The notes under the pieces were generated by a model. It ran no database searches. It saw only the letters and a program-made list of their open reading frames with translations, and was not told the DNA's origin. A stretch of 64,000 bases of DNA, from contig NXFV01000490.1 in assembly GCA_002803225.1 (NCBI GenBank), forward strand, positions 62,001 through 126,000, in the 5' to 3' direction. Position numbers and translations under genes: made by a program. Source of the DNA: Gamarada debralockiae. Lineage: Eukaryota > Ascomycota > Leotiomycetes > Helotiales > Hyphodiscaceae. Numbering within the stretch: position 1 is the stretch's first letter; the number at the start of each line of letters is the position of its first letter. Below, one piece after another: positions 45,357-57,125 of the stretch.

Positions 45357-46495
45357 TGCCGAGATGTTGAACCAAATACAGTATCAACAGGATAAAAAAT
45401 CGCTAATATGAGTACAGAAATTAATCGAGCTTCATATGGAGATCCCTATGATGTTGCGAAATCTGCAGCGGATGTCGTATTGGATGTGGTGAGTTGGCGA
45501 AACTGGACCTCAAAACGAACGTTGGTGAGCAGTTGCGAATAGCTTCAAAACCGACGACAGGACACGTATTTGAGATTTTCGCTGTGTTCGGAGAGTCTAG
45601 CGTGTCGTCGACCGCTAGAGGGAGTAAACGAGAAGACCTAAATTGAAGGAATTGGTCGATGATAATTAGAGGTCGCATTCGATGGAGTACGTCAAGATAT
45701 TGATGAAGACATCAATTCTGCGTATTTTTGTAGTATGAAGTTTGGAGGTGTTTTTGAAAGGAAAGAAGAATTGGGGGGTTTAGATGGTAGTGTTTGGGCC
45801 TCAAATGGAACATTCATATTTGCGCGGGACTAGGCGTTGGGTCAAGCGATTCACTACTATGAAGGAGCAACCTGGAAATTATGGGACTCTAAATCGGGCC
45901 ACATGGGAAAGCACTTTGGGTGGAAAGCGGTGTCTTTGGGGTGGCTGTTTGAAAGAGACTTGCGTAAAGGGAGACGAGGGTGGCAGACTTCACCCAAAGG
46001 GAAGTGAATGATGACTGCCGGAGCGAGCGAACTGGGGAGGCGGCCTTGACGACATTCCAAACGAAAAAGCCAAGTAAAATGATGTGACAGGCTTCTAAAG
46101 GGGCGTTGAATAAGCCAATGAGAATTCAAGATAGCGAAAGGAAGAAAATGATCTAAATGTCAGCCTCGACATTTTAGGCATTTTATATTGGCTTTTATTC
46201 CGCGATTGTAAACGTTAGAGAGCTGGGAGAAAGCGAGGAATATCTTCTATTTATTCCCGGATTGTTATGAAACCCCTTAAAATTAAACGTCTATGTAGTT
46301 CAAGAATACAATGCAGAAATCCTATATCTCTCTTTGTGAAGCGGCCTTTATCCGAAGCAAGATGCATGTGTGTGTTAGGCTAAACGAGGCTGCGCTAGCC
46401 CCCCTTTGCAGTAGTCTAAAACCTTAAAACCTTAATTTTCGAGGCTTCAAAGTCGACGCGGCCCTTCTGCAGACCATGCTGTCCAAGCACCAAAA
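45357..46495. promoter_or_regulatory. divergent intergenic region, HPC2 / RBA50
   Basis: 1.1 kb between two diverging start codons, so it contains both promoters and leaders. Short open frames in it look random. No specific regulatory motif is assigned. Confidence 0.45.
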
Positions 46496-47818
46496 ATGGA
46501 TTTACGAGGACAACGATTTACCGTTGATTTATCCGACGATGAGGAGGAGATTGGTTCGGAGTCGAGAATTCCAGCAGATGCTGCACCTTCTTTAACGTCT
46601 GCTTTCATCGGAGATATCAAGGAGCGATCAACGGCCCCGCCATCCGCCCCCAAGTTGAAAACCACGACGACAGGCTTCCCTGAACATAGGAAGAGGGCCA
46701 GAGTATCTGCGTTCAAACAACAAAGATCAGGAGGTGCAAATACTACAGCTGCAGATTCTCATAATGCTTTTGCCTTACCTCGACCCCAGCAACCGATTGC
46801 TTCGCAAAAGCCTGCACAAGATCCTGCCGAAGATGACGAAGAACGAAAACGAATAGACGAGGAGAATAAGCAGAAGCTTGCAGACATGTCAGCAGAAGAG
46901 ATAGATGAGGAGCGTCAGGAGCTTCTCGCTCAACTGAATCCTTCGTTGATCGAACGACTGTTGAAGCGGGCGAATTTAGATGAAGGACGTGGCGATACTG
47001 GATTATACACACCATCAGCAAAGATCCAGGAGGAGAAAGATACACAGAGCGTGCCTATAAAAGAGGACCCTATATCAAGCGGGTCCCAAGAAGAAGCCGT
47101 CCCAGCACCGCGACCAGGCGGAAAATCCGTCAGAGCAGCCAAAGGCATAACATTCGAAGACGACAAAGAGCCCGCCCAACCCATCGATCTCCAACCCCTT
47201 CAAGTCACCCAACCAGCCCTACACTTCCCAACCGCAACCTCAGCCCCCGATCTCGACCCCTCAGACCCCTCTTTCCTCGAAAACCTACACACGAAATACT
47301 TCCCCTCCCTCCCCGCCGACCCCTCAAAGCTAGCTTGGATGGCCCCCATCCCCACCCACGGCTCGATCGCAGACCAAGAATCCCCTTACTACCCAGCCCA
47401 TGAAGCCCTTCCCGCTTCCGCTCTGAGGTTCGACTTTCGCGGTGGTTTGTTACCACCGAGGATATCGAGAGCGATGCCTAGTACGAAAGGCTTGCATCAT
47501 CATGGCGAAGCGCCTGAAGCTGCGGGGTACACAGTCCCGGAACTTGCGAGGTTGGCTAGGAGTGTGTTTCCGGCACAGAGGTGTATTGCTTTTCAGACAT
47601 TGGGAAGGTTGTTGTATAGGCTTGGGAGAGGAGAGTGGGGAGGCGAGGATAGCGAGATTGTGATGGGGTTGTGGAGGTGTATTGAGGAGGGGAAGGTGGT
47701 GCAGACACTTGAGGAGGCGGCGAGTGCTGAGGGGGGCCATCAGGGGAGTAAGGTTTATGCCGTTGAGGCTGTGTGGCTTTGGCAGAAGGGCGGCGGGAAG
47801 GTTTGGAAGGCTGGTTGA
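46496..47818 (+). CDS. RBA50: RNA polymerase II-associated protein 1 homologue (Rba50)
   Basis: Rba50/RPAP1 helps assemble RNA polymerase II (Rpb2-Rpb3 subcomplex) and bring it to the nucleus. A single-exon gene of 440 residues, the size of fungal Rba50 rather than the much larger animal RPAP1. The N-terminal RPAP1 domain is at about residues 120-165 (IDEENKQKLADMSAEEIDEE, ELLAQLNPSLIERLLKRAN). A linker with PRPGGKSVRAAKGITFED follows. The C-terminal RPAP1 domain is at about residues 300-375 (ALRFDFRGGLLPP, AGYTVPELARLARSVFPAQR), ending in helices that include FQTLGRLLYRLGRG. The start ATG at 46,496 is the first in frame and leads into an acidic N-terminus (LSDDEEEIG). Confidence 0.92.
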   Translation: MDLRGQRFTVDLSDDEEEIGSESRIPADAAPSLTSAFIGDIKERSTAPPSAPKLKTTTTGFPEHRKRARVSAFKQQRSGGANTTAADSHNAFALPRPQQPIASQKPAQDPAEDDEERKRIDEENKQKLADMSAEEIDEERQELLAQLNPSLIERLLKRANLDEGRGDTGLYTPSAKIQEEKDTQSVPIKEDPISSGSQEEAVPAPRPGGKSVRAAKGITFEDDKEPAQPIDLQPLQVTQPALHFPTATSAPDLDPSDPSFLENLHTKYFPSLPADPSKLAWMAPIPTHGSIADQESPYYPAHEALPASALRFDFRGGLLPPRISRAMPSTKGLHHHGEAPEAAGYTVPELARLARSVFPAQRCIAFQTLGRLLYRLGRGEWGGEDSEIVMGLWRCIEEGKVVQTLEEAASAEGGHQGSKVYAVEAVWLWQKGGGKVWKAG

Positions 47819-48274
47819 GGTGCACAAGATAAGTCTGGCTGGATCTCTATTACGAATAAACGAAGGAATTCAGAATGTTACATGATTCAAAGCCAACAAT
47901 TTCGTCTGCTAGAAATTTCACTAAGGTAGAGTTCACTGTGTTCATTTCCAGGGGCTTGGAAGTGTGTCCATCCCAGAATATTGAGCTTCCTTCAATTTCG
48001 AGGACTGGCGTTGCACTGCACAAGAATCGTCATGATGAGAAACTTTGGCTGAATGACTCTGCATTGTATATTTTTGAGTCTGCCAGAGCTGCGCAAGCAC
48101 TCAGCGTGATGATCGTCAGCATTTATGTCCTTCCATTCTCTTGCTCCAGTGGTATATCATGTCATGCTGCTCAAAGCTCCCCCCTGATATCTTTTCACAA
48201 TGCTCAAACTTCTCGCCCAGCAATTCCCAATGTTGCATATCTTCATCCCATCCTTTTCTCCACACGTGGAACCA
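47819..48274. other. convergent intergenic region
   Basis: 456 bp between RBA50 (+) and the first BTB gene (-). It probably holds 3' UTRs, and nothing else is recognised. Confidence 0.4.
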
Positions 48275-49078
48275 CTATCGTAGCATCTTTTTCCTGAATC
48301 GACACGCAGAATCTTCACCTGATTCATGCGTATGGTATCTGCACTTGTTAAGATCCATAGAGTCTGCCACCGTACTGCTATAGCCATTGGTTCCTCGCAG
48401 AATCTTTACAACATCCAGCATCAGCTCCTGATTCGCTATCATTGCCTGAACTAGATCTGGTGACGCCTTATTTTTCATGACGCCAGCATCCTCTGAATAA
48501 GACACTATGCAATACGCAAAGTTCCTCGACATGAGAGAACGAATTCGCGAGTCCGGAGCCGAAAGTTGATATGCTAGGATTGCCGCTTCGATGGTAGGGT
48601 GTTTGTCATGGTGGTTGTAGCTCGAGATGAGTGTTGTCATTGTGTAGTCCATAAGTCCCGGGAGACAAATCTTCTCGGCGTAGCAGTACAATCTGACGCG
48701 ATTGAGGAAAAGCATCATGTTCTGGGGGATTGTGCTTGCTGATGTCGATCGGAGCGCAGCGACCCCCATATAGCCACTGGACAAAGAGTGCGAAGATATC
48801 CGGATCGTCTTCAGGCAAAGTCGCGGCTTGCTCAACCCCTTCCTTGAATGTGCTTTCGAACCTCTTCTTGAAGTACTCAACTTTTAAACAAAGGAGATTC
48901 CTGTGGATCTGGAAGTGTTGCTTAGATGACCCCACGAATATGTCGACCATAGCGACGCCTAGCTCGCTGCTACTGTTAGTGGTGTTGTAGCCTGGAGGAT
49001 GAAAGAAAACACTCACTGGCCGAAATTAGGTGAGTGATCGACTTCCTGTTTCTTCGCTTCGAGCTCGTCTCCAGCCAT
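48275..49078 (-). pseudogene. BTB/POZ-domain protein gene with a frameshift
   Basis: Exon 1 is 49078-49017 (MAGDELEAKKQEVDHSPNFG), followed by a 50-nt intron, then exon 2 from 48966. The BTB core is clear: DIFVGSSKQHFQIHRNLLC, then FKKRFESTFKEG and DPDIFALFVQWLYGG. The frame breaks at a run of four T (minus strand; 48,708-48,711). Before it the protein reads HNPPEHDAF, and after it the homology continues one frame over as LNRVRLYCYAEKICLPGL and runs to a stop at 48,275. Ignoring one base of the run would make the reading continuous. This is therefore either a very recent single-base frameshift or an assembly/sequencing error in a homopolymer. Fungal BTB proteins of this kind are of unknown function, with some acting as ubiquitin-ligase adaptors. 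Confidence 0.75.
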
Positions 49079-49761
49079 GGTGGTTGTGATGTGTTTTGAA
49101 GTTTGAAGTGATCTATGCCAAAAGTCAATCGTTGATTCAGTTTGAACGAATACGAATTGGATATTTCAGACAAACAATACCTGGTAACAAACCTTCAAAT
49201 TATATTGTGGCTTGGAAAGATTGCGGGAGACCGTAATTTAAGTGTTGCGTGCTGATGTGGAGGTTGAAAGAAAGGAAGAAGCGAAGTGAAGAGATCAAGA
49301 ATAAATACTCACTAGCCTGGTAGCAAAGGGAAGGAAGACGTCATCTTCTTATTTCTCAAAGGCTCATAACTTTTGAAAAATTTATGAAATACTTTATCAT
49401 TTGTTTGGAAATCCGTTGGTTCCTGACAGAAACCTCCGATGAACTCTAAACCCAGTACATTCCTAGAAACCCAGCACATATCTTACATCCTCAAGGCTCA
49501 ATCATTCATAGAGACTCAATCATCAAGACGACTCCCTTCCACCATCGGCAGGTTGTCTATGACATTTTCGTTCTTGGTGATAATTTTTGGGTAAAGATGT
49601 GGACCCTTGAAACGTGGAGGATGTTTCTCGTAACATTGTAACATAAGCATGCTTGTGGTAGAAGCAGTCGGATCGTTCCGCAGGTTTTATTCGGGACAGA
49701 GCAAACCGCTAGAGCCAGCGGAAACGTCCTTGCAGAGACCGTCAACTTCACTGACAAAGGT
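49079..49761. other. intergenic region between the two BTB loci
   Basis: About 680 bp. It contains the promoter of the first BTB gene (from 49,079 on) and the 3' flank of the second. Nothing else is recognised. Confidence 0.4.
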
Positions 49762-50745
49762 CTAGTATTCCTCGGGCGACATGAAGTCCTCAGGATCCAC
49801 CTCCATGACGCCTGAGTCCTTCTCGAAGGTCCACATCTTCTCCTTTTGGCCCATCTTGCCTTCTTCTGGCGTATTATTTCTCAGTCCAGAATTCCGGAGC
49901 CCTCTCATCGTCAACGTCCTCCTCACAGTCGCAAGCGCAATCTTCATCGTAGGTCTCTGCCTCCTCAGGCTTGTTCTCCTCCGCGACTGCCTAGCCGGTT
50001 GATCCCTCTGCAGACTCGCACTTCTCCATCTTCTCCTCCTCAGCGACTACCTCGTTCCCCTTCCCAGCGGCGAGATATACCTCGCGTGCGGCACGAGGCT
50101 TCTCACGCCTTGCCGGGAGCTCTTTACGTTCTTCCGAGACCTGATGAACTTCCCACAGGCCCTCTTGCGCTTGCACATTGTCCCTTTCCGCGAACAGCAA
50201 TCTCTACGCCAAGCTACCAGCCATGAAGTTTTTCAGCGGAGAGTCGTGGAACGGAACACGGACATCTGGAGAGCCAGGCTTCGTGGCTTGATAAGCCAAC
50301 TTGATTTGACAGTTGTCCGAGTCTGAAAACGGGAAACATAGTAGTAAAAATCGCGAGTTTGATGCATTCCAACTTCTCGGTGAGACTATCTAGATTGATC
50401 AAGTTGAGCGTGACTTTGTTCGTGACTTCGTATAGCTCTTTGAATCCTGGTTTTCGATGTCGACGCCATAGGCCCACTTAACGAGTGTATCGAACGCTTC
50501 GGGATCGGCCTCAGGGGGTTGAAATGTGTTTGAACGATCGGCGGGGAATTTATCTGCCAAGTAAGCGAGTTTATTGCAGAGGATGGCCTTGTGGATCGCA
50601 TAGGGGTGCTTCTCAGGCCCGACGTGGATGATGACAATCTCTGTACCGAGATTCCTAATGGCATTGGTAAGTGGTTAGCGGGGAGAGGGGGGTTTACTTA
50701 CTCGAGAGAAGATGTTGCAGTTGACATTCTGATTAACTTGTCCAT
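49762..50745 (-). pseudogene. second BTB/POZ-domain gene, degraded
   Basis: Exon 1 (50745-50702, MDKLIRMSTATSSL), a 47-nt intron and exon 2 from 50654 give a good BTB N-terminus: IVIIHVGPEKHPYAIHKAIL, KLAYLADKFPADRSN and PEAFDTLVKWAYG. In the same frame a TGA follows at 50,399-50,401. Family-like sequence resumes further down (QIKLAYQATKPGSPDVRVPF, LKNFMAG), but is broken by a TAG at 50,204-50,206 and another at 49,991-49,993. Beyond them lies an acidic, Glu-rich tail (EENKPEEAETYDEDC). One stop could lie in an unrecognised intron (a TTTTCAG acceptor is near 50,330), but several breaks together suggest decay. It is probably a diverged relative of its left neighbour. Confidence 0.6.
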
Positions 50746-51146
50746 GCTGGTTATTTGATGTAAGGATGTACGATGCTACGATGCTGTAGGAGTAGACTTC
50801 TGAGTACTGTTGAAGAAGGATGAAGGGAGTTATTATTTGGGAAATTCTTTGGTGTGATGGAGTAAGAGAACTCAAGGACTGATCCAGCGTAATTTATAGT
50901 TTAAGGATTTGTGCATCAACCTTGATACAATCACTGCGTATGATCATTCAAAGATGTCGAGTGATTCCCATCAGGACACTACAAGAAGGAAATCGCCTTG
51001 CATCAAAGTGTTGTTCATGGGAGCGAGGGTTTCACAGGACATGATGATATTGAGAGACGTATGGAAGTTTTGCTGTGAAGTCATCTTTCATGCCTATACA
51101 CAAGCCTCTTGAATGTACAAATCTGCCCCCCAGAACAAATGAAACC
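50746..51146. other. intergenic region
   Basis: 401 bp between the degraded BTB gene's start and the end of NDUFS8. Nothing recognised. Confidence 0.4.
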
Positions 51147-52165
<1,019 letters not shown>

Positions 52166-52548
52166 TGTGCGGTAGCTCGTGGCAGAAGGTTGTTGAAGAG
52201 GGGAGTTTTAGGATGTATCGAATTCACGGAGTGATGTCGATTACCCTTCCATTTAAGCTGATTGGCTGATGCTCAAGCTCCAATTCCACCCACAACTTTC
52301 AACTGTAACAAACTACAAACGTTGGGTTTTATTTGAGTGAATGGCCTTATGAATACTTTCACTTTCATAATTTCTTCCCTGTCTCCCCGGTGTAAAAGCT
52401 CAACTTGAATTCCCCAACTGTAGCTTGGCCCAATCACGTGATTAGAAAACGAACTAAAACCTCTCCCAACCGAAGTGCTTCCAAACCAAGCTTGACATTC
52501 ATTCCTCTTCACCACAACCATTCTCTCCAACCTCATACAACCTCCATA
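52166..52548. promoter_or_regulatory. shared divergent promoter, NDUFS8 / mitochondrial ACP
   Basis: 383 bp between the two start codons, so both promoters overlap. A CCAAT box (52,430-52,434) overlaps the palindrome TCACGTGA (52,434-52,441), about 110 bp upstream of the ACP start and about 265 bp from the NDUFS8 start. CCAAT is the Hap-complex site and CACGTG the core of bHLH (Cbf1-type) sites in fungi. Both are linked to respiratory genes, though binding here is inferred. Confidence 0.65.
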
Positions 52549-53224
52549 ATGTTTCGAACAGCCCTCCTTAGATCAGCACGCAGTGCTACCAGCCAGACTC
52601 TGCGAAGGTCCGCCGCAATTGCTCGTCCCGTTGCCCCAAGCTCTGTCATTACCAAGTCGCAATTCGCCCCGTCCCCGTTTCAAGCCGTCAGATGCTACTC
52701 TGCTGCCGCTGGTCTACAAAAAGGAGAAGTTGAGAGTCGGATAATCGATCTGTTGAACAATTTTGATAAGGTAGGTGTGATGCTTGCTTTGATGGAGCTC
52801 GCTAACAATTTCTTTGCAGGTTTCCGACCCAACGAAGGTACGATACGGATCCAAAAACCTATATAATCATACCATTGATCATTAATAGCTTTCACCTACC
52901 GCACACTTCTCGAACGATCTTGGTTTGGACAGCTTGGACACTGTTGAGGTTGTGATGGCGATCGAGGAGGTTAGTAGAAATGCCGGGAAAGGCATGAACA
53001 AGCTCTGATGCGGTCACAGGAATTCAGCATCGAGATCCCAGATAAGGAGGCGGATGCCATCCATAGTGGTATGCCAATCCGTAGAGAGTAGCAATGTAGG
53101 CACAAGTATCTAACGTCTAATAGTTGACAAGGCGGTTAACTACATTCTCGCGCAGCCAGATGGTAAGCTCTCGACAAGACCCATGATGAGAAGTATACGA
53201 GCTAACTCTTCTATAGCTCACTGA
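52549..53224 (+). CDS. NDUFAB1: mitochondrial acyl carrier protein (complex I NDUFAB1 subunit)
   Basis: ACP carries acyl chains on a phosphopantetheine arm for mitochondrial fatty-acid/lipoate synthesis. It is also a complex I subunit and binds LYR assembly factors. Six exons: 52549-52770, 52820-52837, 52889-52969, 53020-53068, 53124-53162 and 53217-53224, encoding 138 residues. The first roughly 50 residues are a basic presequence (MFRTALLRSARSATSQTLRR). The carrier domain contains DLLNNFDKV, LGLDSLDTVEVVMAIEEEF with the attachment serine at about residue 95, and the acidic helix IEIPDKEADAI. It ends YILAQPDAH. Exon 2 is an 18-nt microexon (VSDPTK). The last exon supplies only the final two residues, and the intron before it has no in-frame stop, so retention would give an 18-residue C-terminal insertion. 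Confidence 0.95.
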
Positions 53225-53736
53225 GTATTGAATTTGTACATTAGGGAGATGAAGGGGGTGATAGTACTGGGTGGAGTGAAGCACATGGTCATTGAAAGAC
53301 AAATCATGGCGAAATTCTATGCAGCCTCAAATGCTCATAGAGCATATGATCCTGTACACTTGTAAAACTGCTTAGACCATCTACTCTATGTCTTTTGCTG
53401 CCCTTGGAAATATCAGAGTGACCGCTGTCAAAAATGCAATAGCCTCGTCAATCCACGCTAGTAGCCTAAATAACATCCCTGTCCAGCGCACTGGAATTTC
53501 AACAGCGACGGTATCAATCTACAATTTAGCACTGCCCCCGCAGGTTCAAATCCCCACAACAAGACGATACAATACGAAAAACTTTCCCTGCGAGATCTTT
53601 CACCGCCCTTTGACAGTGAATTACGACCTCGGCGACTGGTACATGGCAGTGCGGAGATCGGTTTAACTCGCATGCGCACGCATCGATCCCTCTTTGTTCC
53701 ACACATCATAGACTGCATCAACAAAATCTTTCCGCA
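53225..53736. other. intergenic region
   Basis: 512 bp between ACP and VPS74, both plus strand. It contains the ACP 3' UTR and the VPS74 promoter. A 92-codon open frame (53,388-53,666) has no recognisable features and I do not call it. Confidence 0.45.
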
Positions 53737-54991
53737 ATGTCATCGGGACTGACGAGAAGAAGAGGCGGCGGCGGGGGAGGGGACAATGGCGAAGATGGTG
53801 CCGAATCCAGTCGGGTTGCGAGTCCTGTTCCCAAGCCTGGAGGCTCTCGTGACACTGGCGGACCAGAGACTTCATACGAAAGCGGAGAGAATGGACACAA
53901 GATCGCCTTCGACCCAAGAGATATCAGTGAGAGCGCCGAGAGGAGCAAGCAACCAAAGCTTACCCTCATGGAGGAGGTGTTACTGCTAGGATTGAAGGAC
54001 AAGCAAGTATGTGGTGCCTGAAGGGAAACGTCATTTAACTCCAATTGGATAGTGTGCTAATATTTGCTCTACTCTAGGGATACCTATCGTTCTGGAACGA
54101 TAACATCTCGTATGCGCTGCGCGGATGCATTGTTATCGAGCTTGCCTTCAGAGGGCGGGTGAGCATGCAGAAAGACTCCTCAAGGCGGCGATTCCCCCTG
54201 GCCGACCGAGTAATTGAGGTTATCGACGATACATTGACGGGCGAAGTCCTACTCGATGAGGCATTGAAGTTGATGAAGGCGAGCGAGAAGATGAGCGTCA
54301 GTTCGTGGATTGACTTGATGAGCGGTATGGCATCCCTTTCTTAGCACATCGGTACCCCCAAAAGCCAAAAGCTAATAGGTTCTCAATCAGGTGAGACATG
54401 GAATCTCATGAAGATCGGATATCAATTGAAGCAAGTTCGAGAACGATTAGCAAAAGGCTTGGTTGACAAGGGAATCCTCCGAACCGAGAAGAGAAACTTT
54501 CTCCTATTCGATATGGCAACTCACCCTGTGGCTGACGGAGGAGCTAAAGAGGAAATCCGAAGACGAGTCCGGAACGTCCTGACACAACGAACGGTTGTCT
54601 TGCCTGGAACTCAATTCCTCCCCGAAAACCTCGAATTCAGATATACCCGAACAATTGCTATGGTGTGTGCTGCGTACGCGGCCAACGTTCTTGAGAATGC
54701 TCTTGCTACCTTGGGTCATGAGGCTAGAGAGCGTGCGTTTGCTCAAGTTGATGAGTTGCTGGCGGAATACAGTCAATGGCCATTTGGAAAGAGAGCGGGC
54801 GGTGCTTCAGGAGGTGTCGGTGCGAACTTGGGACAGGTTATTTCAGAGGTATGGTTACCTTAAACACCTTTCACTCTATCATACTGACTTCTACATTACA
54901 GGAGGTGAACAACGGCAAAGACAAGGAATTACAACTTGAGGTCGTAGCAGCATGTCTCAGCGTCTTCACACGATTGGACTCTTTGCTATGA
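53737..54991 (+). CDS. VPS74: Vps74 / GOLPH3 Golgi phosphatidylinositol-4-phosphate effector
   Basis: This protein binds PI4P on Golgi membranes and the cytosolic tails of glycosyltransferases, retaining them through COPI. Four exons: 53737-54006, 54078-54324, 54391-54848 and 54902-54991, encoding 354 residues. The N-terminus is glycine-rich and disordered ([16 protein letters not shown]), then the GPP34 domain begins at [20 protein letters not shown]. Landmarks are [20 protein letters not shown], a basic patch [31 protein letters not shown], the beta-hairpin [20 protein letters not shown] needed for tetramer formation, and the C-terminal [16 protein letters not shown]. The length fits fungal Vps74. 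Confidence 0.95.
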
Positions 54992-55438
54992 GGAGTATCG
55001 GGGGGAGGGCAACGACAGAGTATAGAGGGAACACGAATGGATGGGGAAAACTTCTATATTGTCGTAATATGCGGACCGATTTGTCCCCAAAAATACCAGA
55101 GCAAACTTGCGAGTCATCTTTCCAAGGCGCGGGCTGAATTTGCGGGTGCTCTCCACATGAGAACAAGGGGTTTGTTTGCGAGGTGATTTTGTGTTCTTTG
55201 TGTACAGATATAACTGGATGTGTTAGGTTGGCAGCAGATATGGCGACTGGAATTCATAGCTGCAGTTCTGCTATTTCATCGACTGGTCTGAAAAGTGTGA
55301 GGGAGTATCTAGTTCAAGGGGAAGAGCCAATTTGGCAGTCATACTTGCGTGTACCTTCCCTCGAAATGGCCATTGAGATATTCAAATTTTGCATTCCGTA
55401 TACCATGCTAGCTACTCCTACGCACCAGCCGTACACAT
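54992..55438. other. convergent intergenic region
   Basis: 447 bp between VPS74 (+) and the SURF6-family gene (-). It probably holds both 3' UTRs, and nothing else is recognised. Confidence 0.4.
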
Positions 55439-57125
55439 TTATTTTCGCTTGCCAGACCCAAAACTACCCTCAAAGCCTGGCCTACTCTTAACCTTAGGTT
55501 TCTTGGTCTTACTAACTCCACTAGATTTGCCCTTTCCCTTCCCCTTAGAGCCCTTCTCATCTCTTCGCTTCTTCAGGTTCTCCTCGCGCTTCTTCTGTCT
55601 CATGGCTTGTCCCTTCGCCACGCCTTCCTTCCTCTCATTCCACTCCTTCTCGCTCTTCTTCTTCGCCTTCTCCTTGCGCTTCAAAGTCTTCTTCAGCAAG
55701 CTTGTATTATCCCTAATCTTCTCCCCATGAGCACGCTTCTTTGCGTTTAGCCAGAGATCTTTCTCCTCGATATCCGCTCGCTTCTCGTCGTCCAGTCCAG
55801 CTAGCCGTAACCGCTTCTTCTCGCTAGCTTGTAAAGCCGCAGCAGCGTCTTGTGGTCCCTTTTTCTTCGGCACATCTCTCAACGCAGAGAGATCTTCGTT
55901 GAGTTGCTGACCATCCGCAAACGAAACTCGGCCAAAGGAGAAGTTGTTTTCAGGTGATTGGATAGCTGGGCTGAAAATACTTGACGCAGGCGAGTCGCGT
56001 GCAGAAGCAAGAGCAGCTTCCCGTCGTGCATCCTCCTCGATCTTAGCCTTCAACCTCAGCTCTTTCTTATGTGCTCGTCTTTGCTCTTCCTTCTTTCTCC
56101 GTGCCTCCATCAGTTCTTGTCGATTTCGTGCGGGAGCTCCATCTGGGCCATCGGCTTTTCGCGCAGCTCGTAAGGCTTCGATCCGTGCTGCTAATCTTGC
56201 TCGAAGGAGCTCGGGATCGGTGGGGAGTTTGATGTGTTTTGGTGCGGTGGCCGGGGGAATAACAGAGGATGTGGAGGTGTTGGCGCTGGCGGGGTTGTCG
56301 AAGGTGGGTGAGGGCGGTGAAGGACTGGGAGATGCGGAGGAGTTTTGGGTGTTGGGTATCTCTTCTTCGAGACCTGAGGCTTCGAAGGGTTCTATTTCGT
56401 CTCCGGGTAGATCTTCTATGCCCTCCATTTCAGAGTCTTCCACTACCTCCTTGGCGACGGGCTGTTCCTCTGCATCCTCGTTGGCTCCTAGTTCAACGAC
56501 TTGGTCTGCAGCCTTTGAAGCTTGTCCCTTTTTCTTTTCTGCTTTCTTTAACTTCTTCTCCTTCTTCCGTTCTGCCTTTAGACGCTTTGCTTCCCCAGCC
56601 AGCGCGGCCTTGGTTTGATTTGATGTGTTCGGTTTCGATTCGTCCGAGGTTGTTTTGTCTGTGGATTGTGATGGGTCGGATGTCTTTTGTTTCTTGGCTT
56701 TCTTCTCTTGTGGTAACTTCAGACCTTGCTTCGGCAGCTCTTTTTCCACACCTTCCACATCAGATTCGTCAATCTCCTCCAACTTCCTCTTTCTCGCCCG
56801 CTCATCCATGACATCTTTGGCGCTCTTCACAGAACTGGGGTCGAGTTTTGCTCGTCGTGCAGCAGCAGCTTGCTCTTTTGTTTGCTTCTTCTTCTTCCAT
56901 TGATCCTGATAACAAACTGATCAATATTTGCGCGGAGCATGGACAAGATTTCTTGTACTTACACTGGTGTCTTCGCCGTAGTAGTGTTTTGCTGGTATTA
57001 AAGAGAGCAAACCGTCAAATGCTGCCGCATGTTCACGCAGTCGGTCCTGTAGAAATTTCGGTCAGTAAATAAGAAAAGTCAAAAAAGGCGGGGAAGAAAA
57101 CTACCTGAAGTGAACTTTCCGCCAT
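55439..57125 (-). CDS. RRP14: SURF6/Rrp14-family nucleolar ribosome-biogenesis protein
   Basis: Rrp14/SURF6 acts in the nucleolus in early pre-rRNA processing for both subunits. Three exons: 57125-57105 (seven codons, MAESSLQ), 57046-56963 and 56905-55439, encoding 523 residues. The N-terminal block DRLREHAAAFDGLLSLIPAKHYYGEDTS followed by QWKKKKQTKEQ is the RRP14 N-terminal domain. The middle is acidic (EDAEEQPVAKEVVEDSEMEG). The C-terminal SURF6 domain runs from about residue 250: LARLAARIEALRAARKADG, NRQELMEARRKKEEQRRAHK, FSFGRVSFADG and LWLNAKKRAHGEKIRDNTSL. It ends in a highly basic tail (KGKGKGKSSGVSKTKKPK). The motif order and very basic composition are typical. Confidence 0.93.

Noticed and set aside
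53388..53666. 92-codon open frame between ACP and VPS74
   Set aside because: It starts with a plausible ATG but shows no family features, and splice-like sites and random composition make it weak.
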